Of a DNA stretch of 64,000 nt, positions 11,601-23,400 are shown one piece after another; the stretch's first letter is position 1, and each line of letters opens with the position of its first letter. The DNA comes from Caprimulgus europaeus (lineage: Eukaryota; Chordata; Aves; Caprimulgiformes; Caprimulgidae): contig OU015543.1 of assembly GCA_907165065.1 (NCBI GenBank), positions 8,807,501-8,871,500 on the forward strand. Direction: 5' to 3'. The notes below the pieces were generated by a model. The model was not told the origin of the DNA and searched no databases. It worked only from the letters and a program-made list of their open reading frames with translations. The position numbers were made by a program, and so were the translations under genes.

Positions 11601-14600
11601 GCCATCAGCAGGGACACCTTCCACTAGACCAGGTTGCTCAAAGCCTCATCCAACCTGGCCTTGAACACTTCCAGGGAGGAGCAGCCACAGCTTCTCTGGG
11701 CAACCTGGGCCAGTGTCTCACCATCCTCTGGGTGAAAAATTTCCTCCTAATATCCAATCTAAATCTCCCCTCTCTTAGTTTAAATTTTCAGTCTTCATAG
11801 ACTTCTTAGTTTAAATCTTTAGTCTCCACCTGGTGTTACACAGACTCTCCATTTTCTGCACCACACAAGAACTGAGCTATGACTTGACCAGACCCATCCT
11901 CCTTCCATTGACTTGGGCTTGCCAGCTCCCTTCAGTTTTCCCTTCTGCCTTGGACTACTGCAAAACTTGTTGCTTCATCCTAATCCCAAACACCTTCTCA
12001 CTGCACGGCTCTGGGACCAATTCATTGACTGGAGGATGAGGTGGGGTGGCCTCCCCATTCTTCTCACTGGGAGATGGCTCAGCCTTCCTTCCCTCAACTG
12101 CACCCAGACCTAGGCCAGGGTCACCAGCAAGCCTGGCATTGCCTGCCATGCTCTTTTGTGAAGGTACTCAGCCATATTTGTGTCTGCAAAGTCAAGTGCC
12201 AACGTCCCTACACAGAACAGGCACAAATGCAGTTTGTGGATATCCATGAGTGGGAAGTGAGAAGCAAAGGGCAGCACCACATGGCAGGTGGACAAATGGG
12301 TTGTACACAATCTCCACAGGCAAGAGACAGTAAAGTGCCTTTCTGTTCTCCCAGGTGTGGGCTGATGCTGACCATAGCCACTAACCTCCTCCTCTGGCTC
12401 TTGGCCGTGACCAACGACACCATTCACATGGAGATTGAGTCTCAGCTGCGTGAGGTGGAGCGGCGATTTGCAGGCAAGGCTCCTTTTTCATATCCCTACT
12501 TGTGTGAGGCTGACACAGGTGACCTCTGGAGGGACAACAGTTCTTGATCTCAGTGATTCAGATATCACAACCAGTTTTCCCAAATACTGCAACTACTCTC
12601 TTACTGGAGGTTGTCTTGAGGAGATGGGCTGCAAGGGGAAGAGACCTTCACGTGGAGGGGGAGGACCTGATATGAAACTGGAACTGAGGGCTAGGAAAGG
12701 AAAAGCCCACCATAAATTAGTGGTTTTGCTCACATTTACCTGTCAACTGCAAGCAATTTGCCAGACTAGAACAGACTCACATAATTGGTGTGATTTTCTT
12801 TCTGAGGATATGGGGGAAAAAATGGGGGAAACTATGGGTAGAGATACAGGCTGCCTGGCTGTGAAGGAAGGGGTGTCCCTCTCATCCAGCACCTGTGGTG
12901 TTGACCAGAAGGAGCACTATGTATTTGAGAAAAGACATTTGCTAAACCCTTATTCTGAATCCTCACAGCCTTGAGGAGCAAATGGCAATCACTTAACTTC
13001 CTACTGATCACCGTTTCTGAGATACATGGACAGATGTTGTGCACCTTCACACAAGGAACTCCCATAGACAGCCATGAAATCCAGGCCATCTCCCTCTTAA
13101 TTGTTGCCTTCTTCTTCTCATGCTCCAGGCAACGAGACTACCTCATGCACATGTCCAAACACAACCATCTGCAAAGTCTTCCAGAAGGGCTACGTCTTGC
13201 TCTACCCCTTCAACACTGAGTACTGCCTCGTCTGCTGCTCCGTGCTGTACGTCATGTGGAAGAACGTGGGGAGACGCATCAGCCACCACCACGTCCCTCA
13301 CATCAAGCCCAAGTTCAAGTTCCAAGGGGTGGTCTTTGGGCCACTGCTGGGTACCACAGCCATAATCATCGGGATCTGTATCTTCATGATGTACCAGATC
13401 CAGGCCACTGGCTCAGCCCCAAACCACCAGGTCTTTGTGATGTATTATTCCTACTACATCGTGCTCCTGCCCCTGATGAGCGTGGTCGCAGTGATTGGGA
13501 CCATCATCCACGCCTTGGAAAAAAAGGAGCTGGACACGCTGAAAAACCCAACCCGCAGCCTGGATGCCATATTGTTGATGGGGGCAGCCCTTGGCCAAAT
13601 CGCCATGTCCTACTTCTCCATTGTTGCCATCGTGGCTACTGACCCCAAGGACCTGCTGAACAGTCTCATCCTGTCCTATGCTGTCCTCCTCATCTTCCAG
13701 AACATCACCCAAAATGTCTTCATCATTGATGGGCTTCACCGGCAGCCCTTAATAGCAGCAACTGAGGTCAGGCACACAGGCCACGCTGGGCAGCGTGTAG
13801 CGTCGTCAGAACTGTCTGGTGAAGAAGAAACCACCACCAGCAGCAAACAGGAGCCCATACAGATCTCTCCTGGAAAAGAGGAAGAAATTAAAGAAGAGCA
13901 GAATCATGAAGCCCACGACCAGAGACGAATGAGCATGCTGGAGCTGGGCCAGGAGATCCGGAAGGTTTCGCTGTCCTATATCCACAGCTACTCTCACCTG
14001 AACTGGAAGAGAAAAGCATTGAGAGAGATTTCATTCTTCTTGGTTTTGTGCAACATCATAGTAAGTATTGATCTCTCTGCCACACCACAGCTTGGCTGAG
14101 CCAGGGTGACCTGTGATACAGACCTACTCTTCTTGCCTTTCTCTTGGGCCACTATTACAGACAAGAAACCTTTGCCCACCAAGTTTCAGCCAACCAGTGG
14201 GGCAAGTCAAGACTGTTTTTTTTCTGGTAATACCCCACTCCCATAATTGTAAGGTCTCTCTTTTAACCTAAGAGTCAAATATGGCCAGGCTTCTTGGGTG
14301 CAGGAAGGAGATAGCTAGTAAATCCTTACATGTCAAAATTTTAGCTTCTGAAAAAGTTATCAAACCCATTAAGGGAGTTTCGTGAGACAGGTGGAGAAAT
14401 ATGAGGCACCAGCAGTGAGTCTTTGTAAGCATGAGTCTCCAGGATTAAAACTCACCCCATAAAGTACACTGTGCCCTGGGATCTTGAATCAACACGGATC
14501 TTCACTGCAGCCTTAATCCAATGAAAACAAATTGACTAAGGAACCAGTGAAATTCTGTAGAAAGATGAAGCTGGCTGGGATAGAATGAGGCCATCATTAG

Positions 14601-14978
14601 ATTTCCAGGAATTTGACAGGATTTGACTTAGAGCAAAGAGTCAGCAGCATAACTAGGGGATTTTCCTTCTCTGCCCTGGCAGGGAGACTCCTCTGATCCT
14701 CTTGAAATATTCCTACAAGCCCTTGAGCCACTGCTGAGAACAGAGTGCAGGTAGGAGACAGTTTTTCATCCTCTGACTTCTGCTCTCTTTTCCTTGCACC
14801 TCTTTAGCTCTGGGTCATGCCCACATTTGGGGCCCACCCCGTCTTCGAGAACGGACTGGAAAAGTCATTTTACGGCTACTCCACCTGGTTTGCGATTGTG
14901 AACTTTGGGCTCCCACTGAGCGTGTTCTACCGCATGCACTCCGTGGGGGGGCTCCTGGAGGTCTACATCACAGCCTGA
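8621..14978 (+). CDS. OTOP3: OTOP3, otopetrin proton channel (complete, six exons)
   Basis: Exons: 8621-9011, 10126-10262, 11386-11444, 12355-12473, 13129-14060 and 14808-14978. They total 1809 bp, or 602 aa, against about 596 in human (from memory). Phases join cleanly (1, 0, 2, 1, 0). Otopetrins conduct protons across the plasma membrane through two six-helix halves. Recognisable parts are [21 protein letters not shown] (helix 1), the [14 protein letters not shown]-like loop, the [14 protein letters not shown] helix, [28 protein letters not shown], and the C-terminal [25 protein letters not shown] in the last exon fits OTOP3 rather than OTOP2. An in-frame TGA two codons before the ATG fixes the start, unless an upstream exon supplies another. 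An upstream out-of-frame ATG lies at 8612. Intron 4 appears to use a GC donor (12474). The cytosolic linker at residues about 444-505 is long and acidic. OTOP3 lies tail to tail with HID1. Confidence 0.93.
10849..11279. repeat. Minisatellite, 8 copies of a 53/55-bp unit, in OTOP3 intron 2
   Basis: The phrase TCAGCACCCAGGAGC recurs at 10851, 10904, 10957, 11012, 11065, 11118, 11173 and 11228, giving periods of 53, 53, 55, 53, 53, 55 and 55. The 2-bp difference is one extra CA in CTCACACAGAGG. Other differences are mostly a single A/G (GAGCAGG versus GAGCGGG). Each unit carries the palindrome CACGTG. The unit has no stop codon in any forward frame, so it gives three overlapping spurious open frames. 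It lies between OTOP3 exons 2 and 3. Confidence 0.97.
11539..11850 (-). repeat. CR1 LINE 3' fragment, antisense, in OTOP3 intron 3
   Basis: On the plus strand it begins GAATCCCAGACTGGTTTGGG, continues TTGGAAGGGACCTTAAAG, then CACCTTCCACTAGACCAGG and CTTCTCTGGGCAACCTGGG. This is the reverse complement of the CR1 3' end. It decays after about 11780. It is close in sequence to the copies at 37203 and 60900, so it belongs to a similar subfamily. Confidence 0.95.
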
Positions 14979-15589
14979 ACCAAGTGACTCCCTGCTCCAG
15001 AGCCTGGGCTGAAGCAACGATGCTGAACAAAGACGCAGTAAAAGCAGCAGACATGCACATGGAAGCTTTTCAGGTTTCTCTCTCCAGCTTCTACTTTGAT
15101 TTCTCCTTGCACAACATCTCTGTGAAGTTCAGAAGAAAAGGATGTTGGTTTATATTATAATTTTTTCTCTGCAGAAAACAGACTCAAAGCCCACAAACAA
15201 ACTGTCTTACTGCTCTAAAGAAGGATGCATGCTGGTACCTTCCAGTAGTCTGCCAGTGGATGCTGTACGGCAGCAAGGGGGACTCTACCAGCTCCTTTTG
15301 AAATCTTCCAGATAAAAAAAATGCAAGAGCAGCCTTTAACAAAAGCAACAAAGATTGACCTGCACTCCACAAAACTTCAAAATTCCACAGTTAAGGACCA
15401 CCAGTGCCACCACTGCTCACCAACCTGCCATCCTGCAGCACAGTAGAGACCTATCAGTGCCAGCCACGCTAGAAGTGCACACACCCACAGCCCTTCAGAA
15501 ACAAACCAAGCATACACTGTTCCTGGGTAATTTTCAAAAACACGCTGGTAGCTGCTTCAACTGTCAGAACTGGGGCTATTCCACACAAT

Positions 15590-16012
15590 TACAGACTGGT
15601 TTGGGTCGGAAAGGACCTTAAAGACCATCCAGTTCCAACCCCACTGCTGTGGACAGGGTTGCCAACCACTAGATAAGGCTGCCCAGGGCCCCAGCCAACC
15701 TGGCCATGAATGCCTCCAGGAATGGGGCATCCACAGCTTCTCTGGGCAACCTGTGCCAGTGCCTCACCACCCTCTGGGTGAAAAATTTCCTAATATCCAA
15801 CCTGAATCTCCCCTCTCTTAGCTTAAAACCATTTCCCCTTGTTCAATCACTATCTGCCCACATAAAAAGCTATTCACCTTCCTGTTTCTAAGCTCCCTTC
15901 AGGTACTAGAAGGCTGCAGTGAGGTCTCCCCAGAGCCTTCTCTTCTCTGAGCTAAACAAGCCCAGCTCCCTCAACCTTTCTTCATAAGAGAGGTGTTCCA
16001 GCCCTCTGAGCA
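15590..16012 (-). repeat. CR1 LINE 3' fragment, antisense
   Basis: It starts with CAGACTGGTTTGGGTCGGAA and runs through the standard CR1 reverse-complement blocks (CACCCTCTGGGTGAAAAATT, CCATTTCCCCTTGTTC, CAGTGAGGTCTCCCCAGAGC) to TTCCAGCCCTCTGAGCATTT. It lies about 600 bp downstream of the OTOP3 stop and so may fall within that gene's 3' UTR. Confidence 0.95.
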
Positions 16013-16586
16013 TTTCTGTTTGTTCCTGATGCTGACATCTGGCACATCAACTCATGCAAGTCCCGAAGGACCCAGCCCTACTGAAGTGCCAAGCTCCTGC
16101 AGCTCTTGGCACTGAAGAGGAGCACAAGTCTTTGGACCTGCACCAGTCCAGCACTATTGAAAACAGAAGCTAGAGCAATACCTGCCTTACTGGGAATAAA
16201 CACTGTTTCTCCTCACAGGCACTCACAGCCTCAAGAGAGAAGCACTAGAGAAGTACTACGGCTGATCTCGGTGCTACTCGTGCGTGACGCTACCACCAGT
16301 GTGCACTAGCAAAGCTCCCACCCTTGCACACAGAGCTAGCTCAAGAGCTACTGCTAAAGCTCCTGAGAGTCCCTCCCTACCCCAAAAGTTCAGCCCTCAC
16401 CACTGCTGTGCACGTCCACAAACATTTCAGGAGGGGCACTGTGCGTGAGGGAGCTCGGTGTGCAGGGTGGTGCCCGATCAAAGACCCGTTAGCACTCGTT
16501 CCACAGGAGACACCTGCTTTGACAGCACAGGGGAGAGCAAGGGGGCTGGTGACTACGGGTCCCAAACACAGAGCCTGATGAATAGA

Positions 16587-16592
16587 AATAAA
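16587..16592 (+). terminator. Candidate poly(A) signal for OTOP3
   Basis: AATAAA is followed about 20 bp later by a GT-rich stretch (TGTTCATGTGTATCTTG). Another AATAAA is at 16195. No hexamer was seen between the OTOP3 stop and the CR1 at 15590. Which site is used cannot be decided from sequence. Confidence 0.25.
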
Positions 16593-16599
16593 GAGAGAC

Positions 16600-18780
16600 T
16601 GAATGTTCATGTGTATCTTGTGAAATCTCTGCATCTGCTTTGCACCCACTACAGCCCAGACTCAAAATCAACTGACACTGACTGACACCACTCTCGCGCT
16701 CAGAGGTGATGTGATTTAGGGGCAGACCTTGTTACACGATCAATCCATTTGTTGCTATCAAAACCTTTCATGACTCTCAACCAAGGCCAAGGTAACATGG
16801 TACAAAAGGCACCTATGTTATTGCTTCTGTTCCTCTATAAATCAATCCCAGAAGCAATGTGGGCTTAGGATCAGAGCCTAGTTACATGTTTTTTTTGTGA
16901 TTCCCTAGAAAAACAAACTCTCCCAAGATAGTAAGAGTGAGGAGACACAGAAACTCCTGACCACACACATCCCACTCTCCTTAGGACTGAGCATTCAGGC
17001 AATGCTAGCACCCTTCTGTGAAACTAAAAGTGAAAATGATTGCCTGAGCATGAACTTTGCCCAATAAGTGCTTTTACTTAGGCCTGTGTCAACAGAAATA
17101 TGTCATGAGAAATAACAACTGGACAAATTAGGCTCCAATAAAGTTAATTATTATTCTCATTTCACAGTTTGTACAAATGGAACTACAGGAGACACATGCC
17201 AAGGTCTGGCCCTTTCAAGTAATGAACGGGATCTTGAGCCTTTTTCCTAGTTACTGACAGCCTGGGACCAGCAGTGATGTACTTCATGGGCAAACCCATG
17301 GCGTGGATTTTATCTGCGGTACAATTGATAAAACACTGTTTAAGTTACTGAGCCTCCACTAAGCTTGACTTTTGAGGTCTCCCACTGAGATATAAACACT
17401 AAGTCACACAAGTAGGGACTGAAAGTGAAGTTGGCTTATGATTTCTTGCTGGTAAACAAGATGGACTACCAGAATAAAATTAGCACAAACACGAACGAAG
17501 CCCACCAGCTCCAACTCTTACACACAGTCACTGCAGAGCAGGTGAGTGGTGAAAGCCCTCTACATCCTTTCCTAACAACACCCAGCTCTAACCCTGCAGA
17601 TGAAGGTAAGAAATCCAACAAGGGGCACAGTAAAAGCACTCTGCCAGGCCAAAGAGAAATGTGGGGTCCTAGGTTTCAGCCCTTTCACTTTGGAAGGTTC
17701 TAGTTCTACATGACTCAAGCTCTGGACTGATTTGTGTCTACCTTCAGCAGGGGTAAAACCACAAAAAACATAGTTTGCATGAAATTAAAACTGTTCAGCT
17801 CCTTCACGAAACTGCCAGCGGGGCTGGGTACAATAATCTGAAAGTCCAGTGAGAAGCAAGGTAGCCATGACTCCTGAACCTCACACAGCCATGGCATGTC
17901 AGCAGACCACCTGCTCCCTTGTCATCTTGCCACCTGCTCCACCATCCTTTGTCATCTGCCATCCATCGACAACTCCCAGAGCTCTCCCAGGGCCAGGGTG
18001 CCTGTGTGTGCAGGTCTCAACTGCACAGAGATTTTAGTACATCGTTCACAAAGTCAGGAGACTCGATCCCGTTTGATCTCGTTGATTTTCTGTACCCTTC
18101 GAGGCAGTCACCTTGGACTGCGCCTCATGCTGTAAGCACAGAAATGGCCAAAAAAGCACAGTTCAGGCTCATTTTCCAGAGTTCAATCTTCATTTCTGGT
18201 TACAAAAAAAAAATCCACACACTGAAGAGGAAGCTAGCACACAGTTTGCTGTAGCACAAATCACTCCAGCACAAGACAAACAAGATTATAAACTTCTCTC
18301 TGGGAAAAAAAAAAAAAAAAGCAACCAACTGCATGTTTCAGATAATCTTTATCTTTCTCTCTGTAAGTAAGCAAATAGTTTACAGTGCAAGTTGATTTCC
18401 ACAGAACAAGGATCAGACTCCAAACACCAAGAAACAAACAAAAAAGTTTCCAGAGGAACTCACAAAGAAACAAAGCAGAAAAGAGAGGACGGAAGAGATC
18501 ATGAGAACCAGCAGATCCATGGGAGGGGAGAGGCAAGTGCACGGGACACAGGATGCCCCATTCCAGCTGTGAGGTGCAAGTGCCACAATCAGAGCCTGGC
18601 CCCACCAAATCACATTTTTATATACAAGAGAGATTCCCAGTAAATCAGAGACCTCACCCTGTTGGCATCTGAACAGAGATGGGGTCAGAGTGGAAGTAGT
18701 GCTAGATAGCAAAGTGGGTTGGAGATGGGGAAATAAACCTCTCTCTATTTCTTGTATTTCTTATCCTTCAGAAAACCATT
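16600..18780. other. Gap between OTOP3 and HID1 3' ends, no gene seen
   Basis: No recognisable coding exon or structured RNA was found. The stretch contains a 15-base A-run near 18305 and short open frames without supporting motifs. The genes on either side converge here, so parts may be 3' UTR of either. Confidence 0.45.
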
Positions 18781-18785
18781 CAGGC

Positions 18786-18791
18786 TTTATT
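18786..18791 (-). terminator. Candidate poly(A) signal for HID1
   Basis: TTTATT on the plus strand reads AATAAA on the HID1 strand. It lies 1.6 kb past the HID1 stop at 20417. No perfect AATAAA or ATTAAA in HID1 sense was seen between them. A 3' UTR of 1.6 kb would be long for this gene, so a nearer non-consensus site is possible. Confidence 0.3.
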
Positions 18792-20416
18792 TCAGCTTTT
18801 TACTGGCCTGTTCCTCCAGTTCCCTTCCAGTGCCCAAAGGAGGAAACCACCTGACAAGCCAGCAGCCATACTCTCTCTAGGAGAGGATGGTCATGTTGCC
18901 ATCACTCTAGCTGCACAACTTAGGAAAGGGTTCCTAGACACAGGAGTGAGTGCCACACCTGTCCCCTTACTTCAACATGTGGTACCAGTTTCCATGGAGT
19001 GCTCTCACTGGTTCTAAATGGTGGCAAACAGCTCATGGACAGTGAACCCCTAGAGAGCCTGAATATCAGAGCACCAAGGACTAAGCTTTGGTGGAGAGGG
19101 AAAGGCCTCAGTTCATGCCAGGACCCCTCACATTTCACTGTCTAGAGGTCTAAGATACCAGCCACCCCCCAGCAAACTTAACATTTGACTCAAACCCCAG
19201 GATGTCTCCACCTACCAATGTGCAACCCCATGCAGCTGAACCAACCTGGTCTCCCACCAGTTCTATTTCTGGCCTCCCAGACTTCGCATGCTTGGGACCC
19301 AACACATTCAAGATCTGATAACTTGGTCACCAGCAAAACGTCCTCAAGAACTGAACTTTGCCTCAGCACTCTCCACTCCCTAGTAACATGGAGATGCTTT
19401 TCCTCCTACAACTTCCAAATTCCTCCTACAACTTCCCTGAGTGCCCCCCTCAATCCCCTGCCTTAGACAGTAGTGTGCAAAAGACCCTTCCACTCCCTGC
19501 ATTTGCCTGACAGGCAAAGATGGAAGGATATGGTTCCTTTCAAACCCAGGTGACACTGTCCTTTCAGTCAACAGGAGAAGACTAAAAGAGTTTAACAGTC
19601 ACATCTCCTCTCCTTGCTCTCACTGAGCCAGCTCCTTCCTCCCTCTGTGTTCACACGGATTAAGCAGGGCTTTCCAAAGTGACACAGGCTCCGTTGCAAT
19701 AGCCCACCACAAAGGGGGAATCTGCTGGGCCTGGAAGCCACAGAAAAACTTCTCAAGCCACACCAAAGCACCAGCTACTACAAAACTTCTTAAGCATCTT
19801 TCCAGGAAAGGAGTAGAGAGATTCAGAACTGAAACACAAAGTTTTCCTTCAGCAACTTCCCCTTTCATTTGGATGGGAAAGACTTCTTCCCTCCCAATAT
19901 GCAACTGAGACTCCAGGGAGACACCTGCAGCCAGAAGGGATACCCTGGAAACTTTATGGAGCCACATGAAAGTAACTGCAGTTTCCAAACCCCACCTCCT
20001 GCAGGAATAGCAGCTTCTCCCTTGCACCCAATTTACAGCTAGTCTTTTTCAATTAAATGCTGACTCTGACCAGGGCAAGGACAGGGTCAGATTGGCTTCC
20101 AAACCACATCCAGGAGCAAAAGAGTAACAGAAGAGCTAAAAACAGTCTGATTTCTAGTGCAACCACAACAATGGGCAATCCCTTAGACATCTTTCATTCA
20201 AGGTTCATGGTGAAGGGTGAGGAGGGAAGAGAGATGAGCTGTGGGGAGGGATGTCCAAGCAGGTCCCAGTTAAAGCTTTAAATGACAGGGAGGTAAATGA
20301 AGTGATTGTCCTTTTGGTCTCTCAGCTGGATGTGAAACGCAGGAATAGCTGTGACAAAGCAGCACACAGCAGTCCTTAGATCCAGTGTGTTTCTCTTAGT
20401 AGAGGTAAGTGCTCTC

Positions 20417-23400
20417 TTAGACCCGTTGAATTTCAAACAGCTTCACATCTGTGTCATACCAGATAGGGGGATCGACATTCCTGAGAGAGAAAAACAAGAG
20501 CCACTTTACTCTCTAAGGCCAGGTACACGGAAATCAAACCTCACAGCCAAGATTACAGGAGCTGGCTACACAGAACACTTTCAACTTTGCAAAACAGGAA
20601 AGCATTGGTTGAGAGACAAAGGGCCTTAAATATCTACAACATCCCACAAAACCAGAGCTTTGCATGAAACCTCTGCACCAGCCCCTCTAAGCAGCAGCAG
20701 GGAATAGAGAAGCTGCCAGTTCCCAAACAAGCAGTGCTACCAGAACTCCCTTCACGTTACCCACTCAAAGTTTTGGAGCAGGTGATTCCCCCCAGTCTCT
20801 TCCAAGGGAACAACATCTTTCTATCCTGTAAATATGAGACAATCCAGAGCTGGCCAAGTGCATGCAATTCTCTCTACAGGCCACCAAAAGTGTGGAAAAG
20901 AAAGTTAGACTGCACCCAGCTGGTTTACCTCAAATAAATAACTCCCCACATGTAGGTCCGGAACCACATGGCAGTGCCCGAGTTAGCCTGGTACTTGCGA
21001 ATGAGGATGGGGTGAGGGACAGGCAGCAGCCCCACCAGTGTGCCATGCTGCAAGAACTTGAGGATCTCTGATTCATCAGTGAGACCCCTGCAAAGAGACA
21101 GATCAGGAACATCCTTAGCATGTCCTACAGTCACCCTCAGAACTGCTGCAGCACAAAGTATCAGTCTAAAGAAACACAGAGTCAGTGACTGTGGCTACCA
21201 AGAACACACTCTACACTGAAAAAAAGAGTTCAGAAGAGATCAGACAAACAAGAACCTTGGCAAGCAAAATAACACCTCCCCTGCTGAGTCCATGATGCTT
21301 TCAATTATACTTTACAAGGTTTCTCCTAGAGACCCTCCAAATTCAAATACTTCCAACCTCACATAGCTCTTTGCACACTGCAGAGCCCTTTCCCTCCAAA
21401 AAATGTACTTACTTGTCAATGCAGATCTTCTCCACCTGAGGGACCAGCACCTGTAAGAGCCGCATGATTGTCTGCAGGGGAAGCTTTGACTTCCAAGACA
21501 TCACCTGTAAGTAGGAAAGCCCACAGGGAAATCAGTGCACTGCATTAGTAGCTTTTCTACAGTTATCTCCACTATCTACAACAACTGAGGTTCACAAAAA
21601 CCACAAAAGCCATGGATGAACTGAGTGGACAGCAGCAATACAGTAAATATTGGACCACTAAAATTATGAGCTACTCAGTAAAACTAGCAGGGCGTTGGTT
21701 TACAACAGGTAAACCAAAAAATACTCCCTTGCAGATGGTAGTAAACTTCTGTAGCTTTGATCACAAATCAAAGACATTCCCCAAAGGGAAATCCTGCTCT
21801 GGAAGAGACTCTGCTTTAGGGTGGGGGCGAAGGAAAGCATTTCTGCCACAACTGTCTTCCTCATTATTTATTTCCTCTGTCCAGATTCCCTTACCCAGTC
21901 AGGAGTTGGGGTCCACTGTCCACTGGAGGAGGCACTAGAGAGACGCCTCCGGTCCCGTCGGGGATGCGGTGCCTCCTATCAACAAACATTATTTTAAGAG
22001 AAAAAACAAAACAAAAACACAACAAAAGCAAATCCCATAAGAGCAAGAAATACAACTGATTTTGTGCTGATGTGCCCTCCACCTTTTCTAGAGCACTGCT
22101 GGGAAAGACATCTCAGCCCGTCCCTAGAACAGATCGAACCCATCAGACCTTCATTCACTGAAACCATACGCTTTGACCCAGCCAGCGAGGTATTTGATTG
22201 TGTTAAGTTGTAGGACCCTGTGGCAAGGTCACAACTCCAGTCACCACTGTGATACTCTGCTGGAACCACCCACAGTGGGAGAGTTAAAAGAGGACTGACA
22301 AGGACTGTTCAGGCATGCTTCTTTCTTCTAGCACAGAGATTAAACAGCTAAAGGCCACAGCTTTTCAGACTGCTGTCTACTGCGTATCTCTGGGATTTTT
22401 GGTGCCCATCTTGGAGTATCTTAACGAGCATTTTTCCAAGGGTGGGCTGTCAGTAACTCCTACCTAACAATCCCTGCCCTTTAAGGAACGATATACTCAT
22501 ACACCCAAACATGAACACCATCACTAGTCACTTTTGGAAAGCTCTGGTCAGAAGTCCAAGATCCAGATCTCTCTTATTATTCTTTTCCCCATCACTCTGT
22601 TTTAATTTCTCTTATACTGAAGACATGACTATCACGATGGTTTTCCAGGTCTGCCAAGGAAAGCTCCAAATATTCATGGTGGAAAGGAAGGAAATAAGTC
22701 TTTCAAATCACTATCAATCTCTGCACGAGGTAAAAACGGAGAGGCTTTTTCCTTTTGCAGTGCACCCTGACCATTCATTACTACAGCCTACAGCTGATTT
22801 TTCTATGAAACAAGTGGGAACAGCACTTCCTCCCAACAGCCATCCTGCACCTCTGCTTGCACGGACTCCTTCACGTGTCACCTTCACACCCAGAAACAGC
22901 AGGCTCGGGGCAGAGCTGTGCTGCAATCCACTGCAAGCTGACAGTGCTGTACCAGTCCTTTTCTGACTGGGGAACAGCTCAAGCCAGCTCTGGACAGAGA
23001 TGTAATGACCCATTACTATGTTTCATGGGCTGCTGGAAGAAGAAAACCTTTCTTCTGTAAGTTCTCAGCAAAGACCTCACTTAATGGCAACATCATTAAT
23101 TGTGTGCTTAAGACCTTCTGCCATTCTGCTGACCACAGGCCTTCATCTGGTACCAGGGAAGGCCAGGAGGGATAAGAAAAACTGGTCATGGGATATTCAG
23201 GAATTCTGTTCACTCCTGTTTGTTCAAAGCTAAATGGCAATATTATTATACAACCTTATTGTTCAGCCTGTTCAGCTTCAGTGCCGTGTCCTCATCAAGC
23301 TTCTAAAAATAAAATTCATAAAAACATAAAAACCTCTGATTTCCTTCAGATGACCCCACTCTCTTCCTCTTTCCTCCCCACTCTCCCACAGCCCTTGCCC

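Noticed and set aside
12041-12974. Extended open frames running from OTOP3 exon 4 into intron 4
   Set aside because: The reading beyond 12473 (or 12518) does not match otopetrins and is intron sequence.
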